A stretch of 33,356 bases of DNA from Thermoanaerobacter sp. A7A (GTDB lineage: Bacteria; Bacillota; Thermoanaerobacteria; Thermoanaerobacterales; Thermoanaerobacteraceae). The translations under genes and the position numbers were made by a program. The notes beneath the pieces are model-generated. The model ran no database searches. It was not told the origin of the DNA and worked only from the letters and a program-made list of their open reading frames with translations. Each line of letters starts with the position of its first letter. Within the stretch, counting starts at the first letter, position 1. The DNA lies in NCBI RefSeq assembly GCF_000445185.1, contig NZ_AVAF01000093.1, positions 1-33,356 on the forward strand, in the 5' to 3' direction. Positions 1-6,907 of the stretch are shown here, one piece after another.

Positions 1-50
1 TTTACCAACAAAATAATTCCTTGCTTTTTATATTATACCATAGGAAAAGA

Positions 51-95
51 TAAAAAAATAAGTATAAGTTAAAATTCATTAACCTATACTTATTT
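51..95 (-). terminator. Rho-independent terminator of the spoVA operon
   Basis: Positions 56-72 and 79-95 form a 17-bp inverted repeat with one mismatch and a 6-nt loop. On the minus strand it is followed by a run of seven T (58-52). The stem includes the spoVAE stop codon (90-92), so the operon ends here. Confidence 0.85.
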
Positions 96-446
96 CTTAG
101 TCTTTGAATTAAAAATTAAAGAAAAAATGTACCCAAAAAATACTGCAGCAGAAATTCCTCCGGCAGTGGCTGTCAATCCTCCTGTAAAAACTCCAATCAA
201 TCCATCTTTCTCAACAGCTTTTATTACACCTTGGGCAAGGGAATTTCCAAAGCCCAAAAGGGGTATTGTAGCTCCTGCACCACCTATATCTATCAATTTT
301 TTATAAACTCCAAGGCCTCCAAGTATTGCTCCTAATGTCACATATGTTACTAATATTCTTGCAGGAGTCAATTTAGTCTTATCAATCAAAATTTGTGCAA
401 TAGCACAAATCAAACCTCCCATTAAAAACGCTTTTATATAATCCAT
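90..446 (-). CDS. spoVAE: Stage V sporulation protein AE (SpoVAE)
   Basis: Small integral membrane protein (118 aa) of the SpoVA channel, which moves Ca-dipicolinic acid into the developing spore. It is almost entirely hydrophobic, with about four membrane segments and the family-typical glycine-rich stretch GAGATIPLLGFGNS near residues 56-69, also found in SpoVAC. The open frame extends upstream to 605, but the start chosen is ATG at 446. It has an AAGGAGGT site just upstream, and the extension would run into spoVAD. Only 10 nt separate it from spoVAD. It is the last gene of the dodecin-spoVAC-AD-AE unit. Confidence 0.93.
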   Translation of the reverse strand: MDYIKAFLMGGLICAIAQILIDKTKLTPARILVTYVTLGAILGGLGVYKKLIDIGGAGATIPLLGFGNSLAQGVIKAVEKDGLIGVFTGGLTATAGGISAAVFFGYIFSLIFNSKTKK

Positions 447-456
447 ATTGACCTCC

Positions 457-1470
457 TTATAATGTTGTCGATATTGTAATAGCATGGGCAATCCCAGGAA
501 TAGATTCCCCTTGCTGGCTGCTGGTAGGAGATAAAAGAGCTCCCGTCGCCATAAATAAAACTTTTTTATAGACTCCATTTTGTATTTGAGATAACAGCCA
601 TCCATTCAAAACCACTGCAGAACAAGCCGCACCGCTGCCACCAGAGTGAACGTCTTGTGATTCATCAAAAATTTCTATTCCACAATCTTTATACTTACTC
701 TCTATATCATAGCCCTCTTTATATAATAACTCTAAAAGTATGTCTCTCCCTACTCTTCCCATGTCTCCCGTCATAATAAGGTCATAGTCTTCTATTGTAA
801 AACCTGTATCTGTAAAATGAGTGATAATTGTATCTGCTGCAGCAGGTGCCATTGCCGCTCCCATGTTATTGGCATCCTTCATCCCCAAATCTACAACTTT
901 GCCAGTAGTAGCATGGGTAATATAAGGGCCTTCTCCTGTGGAGGCTAAAATTGTAGCTCCTGCACCTGTCACCGTCCACTGTGAAGTAAAAGGCCTTTGA
1001 ATGCCTTGTTCTAAAGGATATCTAAACTGTCTTTCTGCAGTAGAAAAATGGCTGGAAGTTGCCGCTATTATATAGTCAGCATAGCCTCCATCAATAAGCA
1101 TAGCCCCTAAAGTCAATCCCTCTGTCATAGTAGAACAAGCACCATACAATCCGAAATGTGGCACATTCAGTTGTCGCGCAGCAAAATTTGCACTTATAAT
1201 TTGATTTAACAAATCACCACCTAATAGGTAATCAATTTCTGAAATCTTGAGATTGGCCTTTTTTAATGCTAAATTTACAGCATCTTGAAACATTTTTGAC
1301 TCTGCTTTTTCCCAACTTTTTTCTCCATAAGTATCGTCTACTAAAATCATATCAAAATAATCTCTTAAAGGTCCTTCTCCTTCTTTAGGTCCTACAATAG
1401 TGCCTCCAGCTATTATAGAAGGAGGATTTTTAAACTTAACAGTTTGTGTGCCTAATTTTTTTTTTGCCAT
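457..1470 (-). CDS. spoVAD: Stage V sporulation protein AD (SpoVAD)
   Basis: Soluble SpoVA component (337 aa) with a thiolase/ketoacyl-synthase-like fold; the family binds dipicolinic acid at the forespore membrane. A thiolase-like Cys lies at residue 112 in the GACST motif, followed by family-typical segments such as TSSHFSTAERQFRYP and a C-terminal MATGALLSP. Full length for the family. ATG at 1470 is preceded by AAAGGGGAAG. It lies between spoVAC (about 15 nt upstream) and spoVAE. Only the AC-AD-AE core is present; spoVAA, AB and AF of Bacillus are absent here. Confidence 0.96.
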   Translation of the reverse strand: MAKKKLGTQTVKFKNPPSIIAGGTIVGPKEGEGPLRDYFDMILVDDTYGEKSWEKAESKMFQDAVNLALKKANLKISEIDYLLGGDLLNQIISANFAARQLNVPHFGLYGACSTMTEGLTLGAMLIDGGYADYIIAATSSHFSTAERQFRYPLEQGIQRPFTSQWTVTGAGATILASTGEGPYITHATTGKVVDLGMKDANNMGAAMAPAAADTIITHFTDTGFTIEDYDLIMTGDMGRVGRDILLELLYKEGYDIESKYKDCGIEIFDESQDVHSGGSGAACSAVVLNGWLLSQIQNGVYKKVLFMATGALLSPTSSQQGESIPGIAHAITISTTL

Positions 1471-1485
1471 ATCTAACTTCCCCTT

Positions 1486-1932
1486 TTACTTTAAAAAATA
1501 ATATATCGAACCTATAATAATTGAAGTACTGACCCCATATACAATAACAGGTCCTGCAATTGTAAACATCTTTGCTGCCGCCCCAAAAACAAAACCTTCC
1601 CTTTTAAACTCCATTGCCGGTGACACAATAGAATTTGCAAAACCTGATATTGGCACTATAGAACCTGCCCCTGCAAACTTCCCTATATCGTCATAGACCC
1701 CAATTCCAGTTAAAAAAGCCCCAAGAAATACCATAGTAATTGATACAAGAGTATTGGCATCTTGCATAGAATAACCTCTTGATAGGTAAAAATTTAAAAA
1801 GAACTGCCCTATGTCGCTTATCAATCCTCCTACTACAAAAGCCATCACTACGTTTTTAAGCAAAGCAGGTTTAGGCTCATATTTCTGTGCTATGTTTTTA
1901 TATTCTTGCTCTTTTTTTACATCTCTTTCCAT
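1486..1932 (-). CDS. spoVAC: Stage V sporulation protein AC (SpoVAC)
   Basis: Integral membrane protein (148 aa) of the SpoVA complex; in Bacillus SpoVAC behaves as a mechanosensitive channel for dipicolinic acid. A hydrophilic N-terminus of about 25 residues is followed by four hydrophobic segments and the GAGSIVPISGFANSIV stretch shared with SpoVAE. A GTG at 1941 is in frame, but it sits inside the GGAAGGGTG Shine-Dalgarno site. ATG at 1932, 6 nt downstream, is therefore the likely start. The gene follows the dodecin-like gene after a short hairpin. Confidence 0.95.
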   Translation of the reverse strand: MERDVKKEQEYKNIAQKYEPKPALLKNVVMAFVVGGLISDIGQFFLNFYLSRGYSMQDANTLVSITMVFLGAFLTGIGVYDDIGKFAGAGSIVPISGFANSIVSPAMEFKREGFVFGAAAKMFTIAGPVIVYGVSTSIIIGSIYYFLK

Positions 1933-1956
1933 TAATTTCACCCTTCCTTATGACAA

Positions 1957-1976
1957 GAGCACCATAGACGGTGCTC
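1957..1976 (-). repeat. Hairpin between the dodecin-like gene and spoVAC
   Basis: A perfect 7-bp GAGCACC/GGTGCTC stem with a 6-nt loop lies 8 nt after the dodecin-like stop codon and ahead of the spoVAC ribosome site. The downstream minus-strand sequence is TTGTC, with no T run, so it is a poor terminator. It may be an attenuator or RNA-stability element. Confidence 0.6.
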
Positions 1977-1984
1977 CTTTATTT

Positions 1985-2326
1985 TCAACCTAATTCTTTA
2001 TCTGCTCTATAAGCTATTTGTATATTAGCTTTATATTCTACTATTTTACCGTTTTTTACATTTGCTGTTTGATTGACAACTTCAATTCCTGATATATTGT
2101 CAATAGACTTAGCTGCCTCTTCTACAGCTTTGTGTATTGCATCTTCCCAGCTCACTGTTGAATCCCCTACAACATTTAATACTTTCACAACTGCCATACA
2201 ATTTCCTCCTCCCTTATATACCAAATCAGCACTGTCAGGTATTTTTTTATTGGTTTTATGCATATAAAAATAGTTAACAGCAAAAATTAGCAATATTGCC
2301 ACGATTATAATTAACATCTTTTTCAT
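1985..2326 (-). CDS. Membrane-anchored dodecin-like protein
   Basis: 113 aa. Residues 4-22 form one hydrophobic membrane anchor, residues 23-43 a short linker, and residues 44-108 match the dodecin family: a MAVVKVLNVVG strand, a SWEDAIHKAVEEAAKS helix, then two strands through GIEVVNQ and KIVEYKANIQIAYRAD. Classical dodecins are cytosolic flavin-storing dodecamers of about 65-70 aa. Here Gly80 stands where the flavin-stacking Trp of the archaeal and mycobacterial proteins would be, by eye alignment, so flavin binding is doubtful. In-frame ATGs occur at 2344, 2332 and 2326. The first lies 3 nt from the promoter -10 box, before or at the expected transcript start. ATG 2326 has GGTG 8 nt upstream and is preferred. 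First gene of the spoVA unit. Confidence 0.8.
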   Translation of the reverse strand: MKKMLIIIVAILLIFAVNYFYMHKTNKKIPDSADLVYKGGGNCMAVVKVLNVVGDSTVSWEDAIHKAVEEAAKSIDNISGIEVVNQTANVKNGKIVEYKANIQIAYRADKELG

Positions 2327-2347
2327 TTTCATTTCACCAGCCATTAT

Positions 2348-2377
2348 TAGTATGTGAAGATAAGCAAAATTAATTCA
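2348..2377 (-). promoter_or_regulatory. Sigma-G-like promoter of the dodecin-spoVAC-AD-AE operon
   Basis: On the minus strand, TGAATT (2377-2372), a 17-nt spacer and CATACTA (2354-2348). The -10 box is an exact fit to the sigma-G pattern CATNMTA. The -35 differs from GHATR in the last base. It starts exactly where the sigF terminator T run ends. spoVA is a sigma-G operon in Bacillus. Confidence 0.65.
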
Positions 2378-2413
2378 AAAAAAGTGTAGTATTTGTGTTA
2401 AAATACTACACTT
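2374..2413 (-). terminator. Terminator of the spoIIA (sigF) operon
   Basis: A perfect 13-bp stem (2382-2394 with 2401-2413) with a 6-nt loop is followed on the minus strand by a T run. The sigF stop codon lies in the ascending arm. It separates the spoIIA operon from the spoVA operon. Confidence 0.9.
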
Positions 2414-3146
2414 CTTCCAATTCTTTTCTTAGTTTTTGTAAAACTTTTTTCTCAATTCTAGATACTTGCACTTGGGAAATTCCTAAAACACTTGCCACCT
2501 CCATCTGCGTCATATCCTTGAAATATCTCAAAAATATTATTTGTTTTTCTCGTGGTTTAAGTTTATTTATAACCATCTGTAAAGCTAATTTATCGTCTAT
2601 ATCAACTTCTTTTTCCTCTTCACTCACCATTTCAATTAAAAGCCTGTCATCTTCGTCATGAGTTGCGTTGTCATATAATGACTCAGCAGTAGCAGCCGAT
2701 TCAAAAGCCATAGCAATTTCTTCAGGACTTACATTTAATCTTTCAGCAATTTCATTAATAGTTGGCTCTCTATTTAATTCATTGCTTAAAATCTCTTTAA
2801 CATAAAAAGCTTTTGTAGAAAGCTCCTTTAAAGAACGACTCACTTTTATTAATCCATCATCTCTTAGAAATCTCTTAATTTCTCCCATTATTATAGGTAC
2901 TGCATAGGTTGACAATTTTACATTGTAAGATTCATCAAATTTTTGAATTGCCTTTACAAAACCTATACAACCTATTTGATACAAATCCTCCAATTCATAC
3001 CCTCTATTAGAAAACTTTTTAACAATACTCCAAATAAGGCCACTATTTTCTAAAATTAATTTTTCCAAGCTTTCTTTATCATTTTTTTGTGCCGCTCTTA
3101 TCAATTCCAAATTCTCATCACTTTTTTCAAAATTCCCTTCTTTCAT
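2406..3146 (-). CDS. sigF: RNA polymerase sporulation sigma factor SigF
   Basis: Forespore-specific sigma-70 family factor (246 aa), held inactive by SpoIIAB until SpoIIAA is dephosphorylated. Region 2 is visible as NSGLIWSIVKKFSNRGYELEDLYQIGCIGFVKAIQKFD and onward, with the ALSTYAVPIIMGEIKR-type core seen here as KLSTYAVPIIMGEIKRFLRD. Region 3 follows, and region 4 ends in a helix-turn-helix (MTQMEVASVLGISQVQVSRIEKKVL). ATG 3146 has GAGGTG 6 nt upstream. It is 9 nt from spoIIAB, the usual spoIIAA-AB-sigF order, and ends in its own terminator. Confidence 0.97.
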   Translation of the reverse strand: MKEGNFEKSDENLELIRAAQKNDKESLEKLILENSGLIWSIVKKFSNRGYELEDLYQIGCIGFVKAIQKFDESYNVKLSTYAVPIIMGEIKRFLRDDGLIKVSRSLKELSTKAFYVKEILSNELNREPTINEIAERLNVSPEEIAMAFESAATAESLYDNATHDEDDRLLIEMVSEEEKEVDIDDKLALQMVINKLKPREKQIIFLRYFKDMTQMEVASVLGISQVQVSRIEKKVLQKLRKELEEV

Positions 3147-3155
3147 AAAGTCACC

Positions 3156-3587
3156 TCATTTATCAGACCTTATATACTTTGTCATTCGGACAAGAGTTCC
3201 CTTTCCTGGAGTTGATTCAACTTCTAATTCATCCATAAAGGTCTGCATGACAGTAAAACCCATTCCTGCTCGCTCTTCTTCTAAGCGAGTAGTAAAAAGA
3301 GGTTGCATAGCTTTCTCAATATCGTCAATCCCTTTTCCCTCATCTATGACTTCAATTGTTATTTTGTTACCTGAAATAAAAGCTTTAATAGTAATGATGC
3401 CGATTTTATTCTCATATCCGTGAATTATGCAGTTAGTAACTGCTTCTGAAACAGCAGTTTTTATATCTGCAATTTCCTCAATTGTCGGATCTAGTTGAGC
3501 AGCAAAAGCTGCAACAACAGTCCTTGCAAAAGACTCATTTTGCGACTTACTTAAAAATTTTAACTCCATCATGTTTGTGTATTCCAT
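3156..3587 (-). CDS. spoIIAB: Anti-sigma F factor / serine kinase SpoIIAB
   Basis: 143 aa GHKL-type ATPase that binds SigF and phosphorylates SpoIIAA on serine. The N box is [11 protein letters not shown] (48-58), the G1 box IDEGKGID (81-88), and the ATP-lid/G2 region [15 protein letters not shown] (105-119). Length matches the family. ATG 3587 is preceded by GGGGG at good spacing. ATGs at codons 6 and 7 also exist but lack as good a site. 13 nt separate it from spoIIAA. Confidence 0.97.
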   Translation of the reverse strand: MEYTNMMELKFLSKSQNESFARTVVAAFAAQLDPTIEEIADIKTAVSEAVTNCIIHGYENKIGIITIKAFISGNKITIEVIDEGKGIDDIEKAMQPLFTTRLEEERAGMGFTVMQTFMDELEVESTPGKGTLVRMTKYIRSDK

Positions 3588-3600
3588 GATAATCCCCCTT

Positions 3601-3936
3601 CTATATTTCCTTTAAGGCTTCTTCAATGTCATTATAACATTTAATTATACGCAACAATCCAGAAACTTCAATAATTTTATGTAATTGATTATTGGCATTT
3701 ACTATAGCTACCTTACCATTATTCTCTTTGATTTTTTTATATCTTCCTATTATAACGCCAATTCCTGAACTATCCATAAAATTTACATTTTTAAAATCAA
3801 AAATTAAATTTTTACACGACTTTTTTTCATACTCGTCATCAATAACACTTTTTATGCTCTCCGCCACATGATGGTCTAACTCACCTTCAATTTTTACTAT
3901 CAAAGCATCCCCTTTTTTTGCAAATTTTACTCTCAT
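3601..3936 (-). CDS. spoIIAA: Anti-sigma F factor antagonist SpoIIAA
   Basis: STAS-domain protein (111 aa). In its unphosphorylated form it binds SpoIIAB and frees SigF. The conserved phosphorylation motif MDSSGIG is at residues 54-60; the second serine (Ser57) is the expected SpoIIAB target and SpoIIE substrate. Start ATG 3936 follows a strong GGGGGAGG site. First gene of the spoIIA operon, directly downstream of a sigma-H promoter. Confidence 0.97.
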   Translation of the reverse strand: MRVKFAKKGDALIVKIEGELDHHVAESIKSVIDDEYEKKSCKNLIFDFKNVNFMDSSGIGVIIGRYKKIKENNGKVAIVNANNQLHKIIEVSGLLRIIKCYNDIEEALKEI

Positions 3937-3956
3937 TTTATCAACCTCCCCCTATT

Positions 3957-3985
3957 ATATTCGATGTAAATTTTAAAATTCCTCC
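3957..3985 (-). promoter_or_regulatory. Sigma-H promoter of spoIIAA-spoIIAB-sigF
   Basis: On the minus strand, -35 GGAGGAATT (3985-3977), an 11-nt spacer and -10 ATCGAATAT (3965-3957). Both elements fit the Bacillus sigma-H consensus (RNAGGAWWW, N11-12, RNNGAATWW) at every position. spoIIA is sigma-H dependent in Bacillus. Confidence 0.8.
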
Positions 3986-4013
3986 TTTTTTGTGATATTT
4001 TTCTAAAAAATAT

Positions 4014-4043
4014 AAAAAAGCACTAAACGACTGTTTAGTGCTT
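4014..4043 (-). terminator. Terminator of dacF
   Basis: A 10-bp stem (4018-4027 with 4034-4043) with a 6-nt loop is followed on the minus strand by TTTTTTA. It lies 8 nt past the dacF stop codon and isolates dacF from the spoIIA promoter. Confidence 0.88.
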
Positions 4044-4051
4044 AAAGTAAA

Positions 4052-5197
4052 TTACTGATATTTTAGCCAACCAATAAAAACTTTATTGAGATTTTCAAAA
4101 AAGTTCGCTTTTTCTACTGTTTCCTGAGGATATATGTTAAATGTCTTTATAATCTTGCCATCCTGTGTTATTTTTACAGTGCCTATTGGGACCTCTTTGG
4201 CCAGAGGAGCTAATACAGCATTCTTTAGCTCCACCTCTGTTTTTATATTTTTACCTTCTCCTTTTTTAATCAGTATATACTCATCATCGCGGCACAAAAC
4301 ACTAACAGCCTGCTTTTTTCCTTTAAAAACTTTGACGTTGCCAAAACTTTGCCCCTTTGAAGCTACTTTTACACTTTCATAATTAGCAAATCCGTAATCT
4401 AATAACTTAGCCGCTTCACTAAACCTCGTCTCAGAATCAGGTGCTCCAAATACCACCGCTATTAGCCTTGTATCTCCCCTTTTAGCTGTTGCTGCCATAC
4501 AATAAAGTGCTTCCGAAGTAGATCCTGTTTTAATACCATCTGCTCCTTTATAGCGCCATAATAATTTATTAGTATTTATGAGACTAAATTTTCCATTTCT
4601 TAAAGAATCTAATTTATTGGTTAGATATTTAAATATGCTCTCGTGTTTTACTAATTCCCTTGAAATCATTGCAATATCATATACGCTTGTCAAGTGCCCT
4701 TCCTCAGGTAGTCCAGTTGCATTTTTAAAAGTAGTATTTTTTGCTCCCAATTCCTTAGCCCTTTTATTCATCATTTCAACAAAATTTTCCTCTGTACCCG
4801 CAATATACTCAGCTAAAGCAACAGAAGCATCATTTGCCGAATTCATCGCTATAGCCTTCATTAAATCATCTACTGTCATTTCCTCTCCTACTTCTAAATA
4901 TATTTGTGTACCTCCCATATCAAAGGCATGTTTACTTGTGACAACTTTATCTGTTATTTTAATTTTACCAGAATCTATTGCTTCAATCGCCAGTAAAAGA
5001 GTCATTACTTTGGTAACACTGGCAGGCGGCAAGGGCTTATGGCTATCTTTTTCATAAAGAATTTGTCCAGTATTAGTCTCTATCAAAATAGCAGATTTTG
5101 ACTTTAAATTTAAAGTATCAGCATATACTGTGCCATTTAAGACAAAAGAAATAGCTAGTATCACACTCACTAATAATGTTAAAAGCCTTTTAAACAT
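4052..5197 (-). CDS. dacF: Sporulation-associated D-Ala-D-Ala carboxypeptidase (DacF-type)
   Basis: Low-molecular-weight penicillin-binding protein (peptidase S11, 381 aa) that trims the terminal D-alanine of peptidoglycan stem peptides outside the membrane. Signal peptide is residues 1-26 with likely cleavage after TVYA. Active-site motifs are S60-V-T-K63, S120-A-N122 and K223-T-G225, with a C-terminal PBP5-like beta domain and a terminal amphipathic stretch. The frame is open to 5269, overlapping xerD, but ATG 5197 follows GGAGGGTGA and begins the signal peptide. Position next to spoIIAA matches Bacillus dacF. Its ribosome site lies in an inverted repeat. A DacB-type function cannot be excluded. 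Confidence 0.93.
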   Translation of the reverse strand: MFKRLLTLLVSVILAISFVLNGTVYADTLNLKSKSAILIETNTGQILYEKDSHKPLPPASVTKVMTLLLAIEAIDSGKIKITDKVVTSKHAFDMGGTQIYLEVGEEMTVDDLMKAIAMNSANDASVALAEYIAGTEENFVEMMNKRAKELGAKNTTFKNATGLPEEGHLTSVYDIAMISRELVKHESIFKYLTNKLDSLRNGKFSLINTNKLLWRYKGADGIKTGSTSEALYCMAATAKRGDTRLIAVVFGAPDSETRFSEAAKLLDYGFANYESVKVASKGQSFGNVKVFKGKKQAVSVLCRDDEYILIKKGEGKNIKTEVELKNAVLAPLAKEVPIGTVKITQDGKIIKTFNIYPQETVEKANFFENLNKVFIGWLKYQ

Positions 5198-5201
5198 AAA
5201 A

Positions 5202-5241
5202 TCACCCTCCTCATCACTATTTATTTTGCGCTGGAGGGTGA
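5202..5241 (-). repeat. Inverted repeat covering the dacF ribosome binding site
   Basis: TCACCCTCC (minus strand 5241-5233) is a perfect complement of GGAGGGTGA (5210-5202), which is the dacF Shine-Dalgarno site. The loop is 22 nt. A second near-copy of the upstream arm, eight complementary bases, lies in the last codons of xerD around 5272-5279. Weak sigma-F-like boxes are GTATA at 5250-5246 and CGCAAAATAA at 5230-5221. If they are real, a transcript from them would lack the masking arm. Confidence 0.6.
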
Positions 5242-5261
5242 ATATTATACTTTTTATATTT

Positions 5262-6134
5262 TTAAGCACGAGGGTGAAATTTATTATAAACTTCTTTTAT
5301 TTTTGATTTTGAAATTAAAGAAAGTAAATTTGTATTTAAATCTGTTTGATAACCTAACATTTCTTGAACAGCTCGAATATCTGCACCATTTTGAAGCATA
5401 TGCTGCGCAAAAGATTGTCTTAGCGTATTTGGAGTAACAGGAAAGCCAGGATTAATTTTATCAGTGTATTCTCTTATTATTTTCCAACATCCTTGTCTTG
5501 TAAGTTTTTGCCCTCGCAAATTTAAAAAAAGAGTATTTTCTCCATTTTTTGCTTTTCTTCCTTTTTCAATGTAATTTTTTAAGGCCTCAATTGCATGAGA
5601 GCCTATTGGAATAACTCTTTCTTTATTAGAGCGAATAACTACATAGCCATAAGAGAGATTCACATCTTCTAATTTTAAAGAAATAACTTCGGAGACTTTA
5701 AGTCCTGTAGCATAAAGTAATTCAATAAGAGCTTTATCTCTAAGTCCTTTTTCATCATCACCAAAATCTAGTGAAAGTAACATATCTACCTGTTCAACTG
5801 TTAAAGTAGTAGGCGGCTTTTTTTCTACTTTCGGGGTATTAATCATGTACGTTGGGTCTTCTTCTATTTTCTTTTTCATAAATAAATAATGATAAAAGGC
5901 TTTAAGAGAAGAAAGATTTCGAGAAACAGTTGCTTGTGATTTGCCTTTTTTCTTCAAATAGTAAAGATAATTTAATATTGTCGATTTTTTGACATTATAA
6001 CAGTTTATTCCGATTTCTTCGAGATAATTTAAAAACTGGTTTATGTCTCTGTTATAAGATTCAAGAGTGTTTTTTGACAGTTTTTTGTTCTTTGTTAAAA
6101 AATCCAAAAACTCCCCAACCACATTATTTAACAT
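5262..6134 (-). CDS. XerD-like tyrosine recombinase homologue lacking catalytic residues
   Basis: 290 aa, full length for XerC/XerD. It has an N-terminal SAM-like core-binding domain (1-85) and a C-terminal catalytic-fold domain (108-285) ending in the family-typical EVYNKFHPRA. By eye alignment with E. coli XerD the catalytic set R-K-H-R-H-Y reads K146, K171, N236, R239, Y262, L271. The nucleophilic tyrosine is replaced by leucine, and only the beta-hairpin lysine and the second arginine remain. No frameshift or stop is seen, so it looks like a maintained pseudo-enzyme that may bind DNA without cutting. ATG 6134 has a GGGG site. It lies where Bacillus has xerD, upstream of dacF. Confidence 0.85.
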   Translation of the reverse strand: MLNNVVGEFLDFLTKNKKLSKNTLESYNRDINQFLNYLEEIGINCYNVKKSTILNYLYYLKKKGKSQATVSRNLSSLKAFYHYLFMKKKIEEDPTYMINTPKVEKKPPTTLTVEQVDMLLSLDFGDDEKGLRDKALIELLYATGLKVSEVISLKLEDVNLSYGYVVIRSNKERVIPIGSHAIEALKNYIEKGRKAKNGENTLFLNLRGQKLTRQGCWKIIREYTDKINPGFPVTPNTLRQSFAQHMLQNGADIRAVQEMLGYQTDLNTNLLSLISKSKIKEVYNKFHPRA

Positions 6135-6216
6135 ATTCTTTACCCCTACAATTCTTGAATTTTATAATAAATCCATTAATTATAAATATTCAACATAAAT
6201 CGTCATTTTCCTTCTT

Positions 6217-6840
6217 TTATGGTGAAAAAATCGGTAAAAGTAATATATAAGGTGAAAGATAAGATTCTATCAAGCAGCCTATTAATATAACTAAAAACCC
6301 TGCATATACCATAAAAGTATAAGATACGAATTGTGATACTAATTCTTCTAAATAAAATTTGCGATTTTTCAAAAGATATAAAGAAAAATTAATAGCCGTT
6401 ACAGATATAAACAAGATTCCTAATAAGATAAAAATATTTTGAGGCAAAATTCCCATCAATACGAGTAGTATCCCTTTTGTTTCAAATTCTTTTATCAAAA
6501 CTCCAATAGAAAATCCTAAAATAAAACCTCTTATCCCCACAAGCAAAAATATAAAAGGAATCCCTATAATTGTAGCCCCTAAAATCCATAAAACAAAAAC
6601 AGTGACAAAATTATTTAGAAGGGATTGTTTAAAAATTTGGGCAGAATTCAAGTCTACAGATTTTGCAATTTGATAAAATTTCGAAATATATCCTATTATT
6701 TGCTCCATCTGTATGTCAGTGAGGTTATTAACAGTAAAAGATCCTGCTGCTATTCCTATCATTAAAGACATTACAGCCAACACATACAATAAAAAATTAT
6801 TTTTAATATGCAAATAAAGATTTCCTTTTAAAAACTTCAA
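6217..6840 (-). CDS. spoIIM: Stage II sporulation protein M (SpoIIM)
   Basis: Integral membrane protein (207 aa) of the SpoIID-SpoIIM-SpoIIP engulfment complex, which thins septal peptidoglycan and drives mother-cell membrane migration. About five hydrophobic segments are visible, with the conserved GIPFIFLLVGIRGFILGFSIG region and a short basic N-terminus. The start appears to be TTG at 6840, right after AGGGGGCAATATTC; the next ATG would remove the first membrane segment. The ribosome site and the bases up to the start codon lie in a 14-bp inverted repeat with upstream sequence. Confidence 0.92.
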   Translation of the reverse strand: MKFLKGNLYLHIKNNFLLYVLAVMSLMIGIAAGSFTVNNLTDIQMEQIIGYISKFYQIAKSVDLNSAQIFKQSLLNNFVTVFVLWILGATIIGIPFIFLLVGIRGFILGFSIGVLIKEFETKGILLVLMGILPQNIFILLGILFISVTAINFSLYLLKNRKFYLEELVSQFVSYTFMVYAGFLVILIGCLIESYLSPYILLLPIFSP

Positions 6841-6904
6841 GAATATTGCCCCCTATTTTTTATAAAGCTAATTTAAATTTATGATTCAAAAGGGGACAAT
6901 ATTC
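6841..6904 (-). repeat. Inverted repeat covering the spoIIM ribosome binding site
   Basis: Minus-strand GAATATTGTCCCCT (6904-6891) pairs over 14 bp, with one G-U wobble, to AGGGGGCAATATTC (6854-6841). The second arm is the spoIIM Shine-Dalgarno site and spacer up to the TTG start. The loop is 36 nt. It begins right after the endonuclease Q-like stop codon (6908). The loop holds TCATAAA (6884-6878) and TATAAAAA (6864-6857), a poor sigma-E-like pair. Confidence 0.75.
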
Positions 6905-6907
6905 CTT

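Noticed and set aside
32..37. TATAAT on the minus strand as the promoter of a gene to the left of the window
   Set aside because: No usable -35 at 16-18 nt, and the downstream gene is outside the window, so it cannot be supported.
5262..6134. XerD homologue as a decayed pseudogene
   Set aside because: Full length, no stop or frameshift, good ribosome site and conserved structural motifs. Only catalytic positions have changed, so pseudo-enzyme is the better description.
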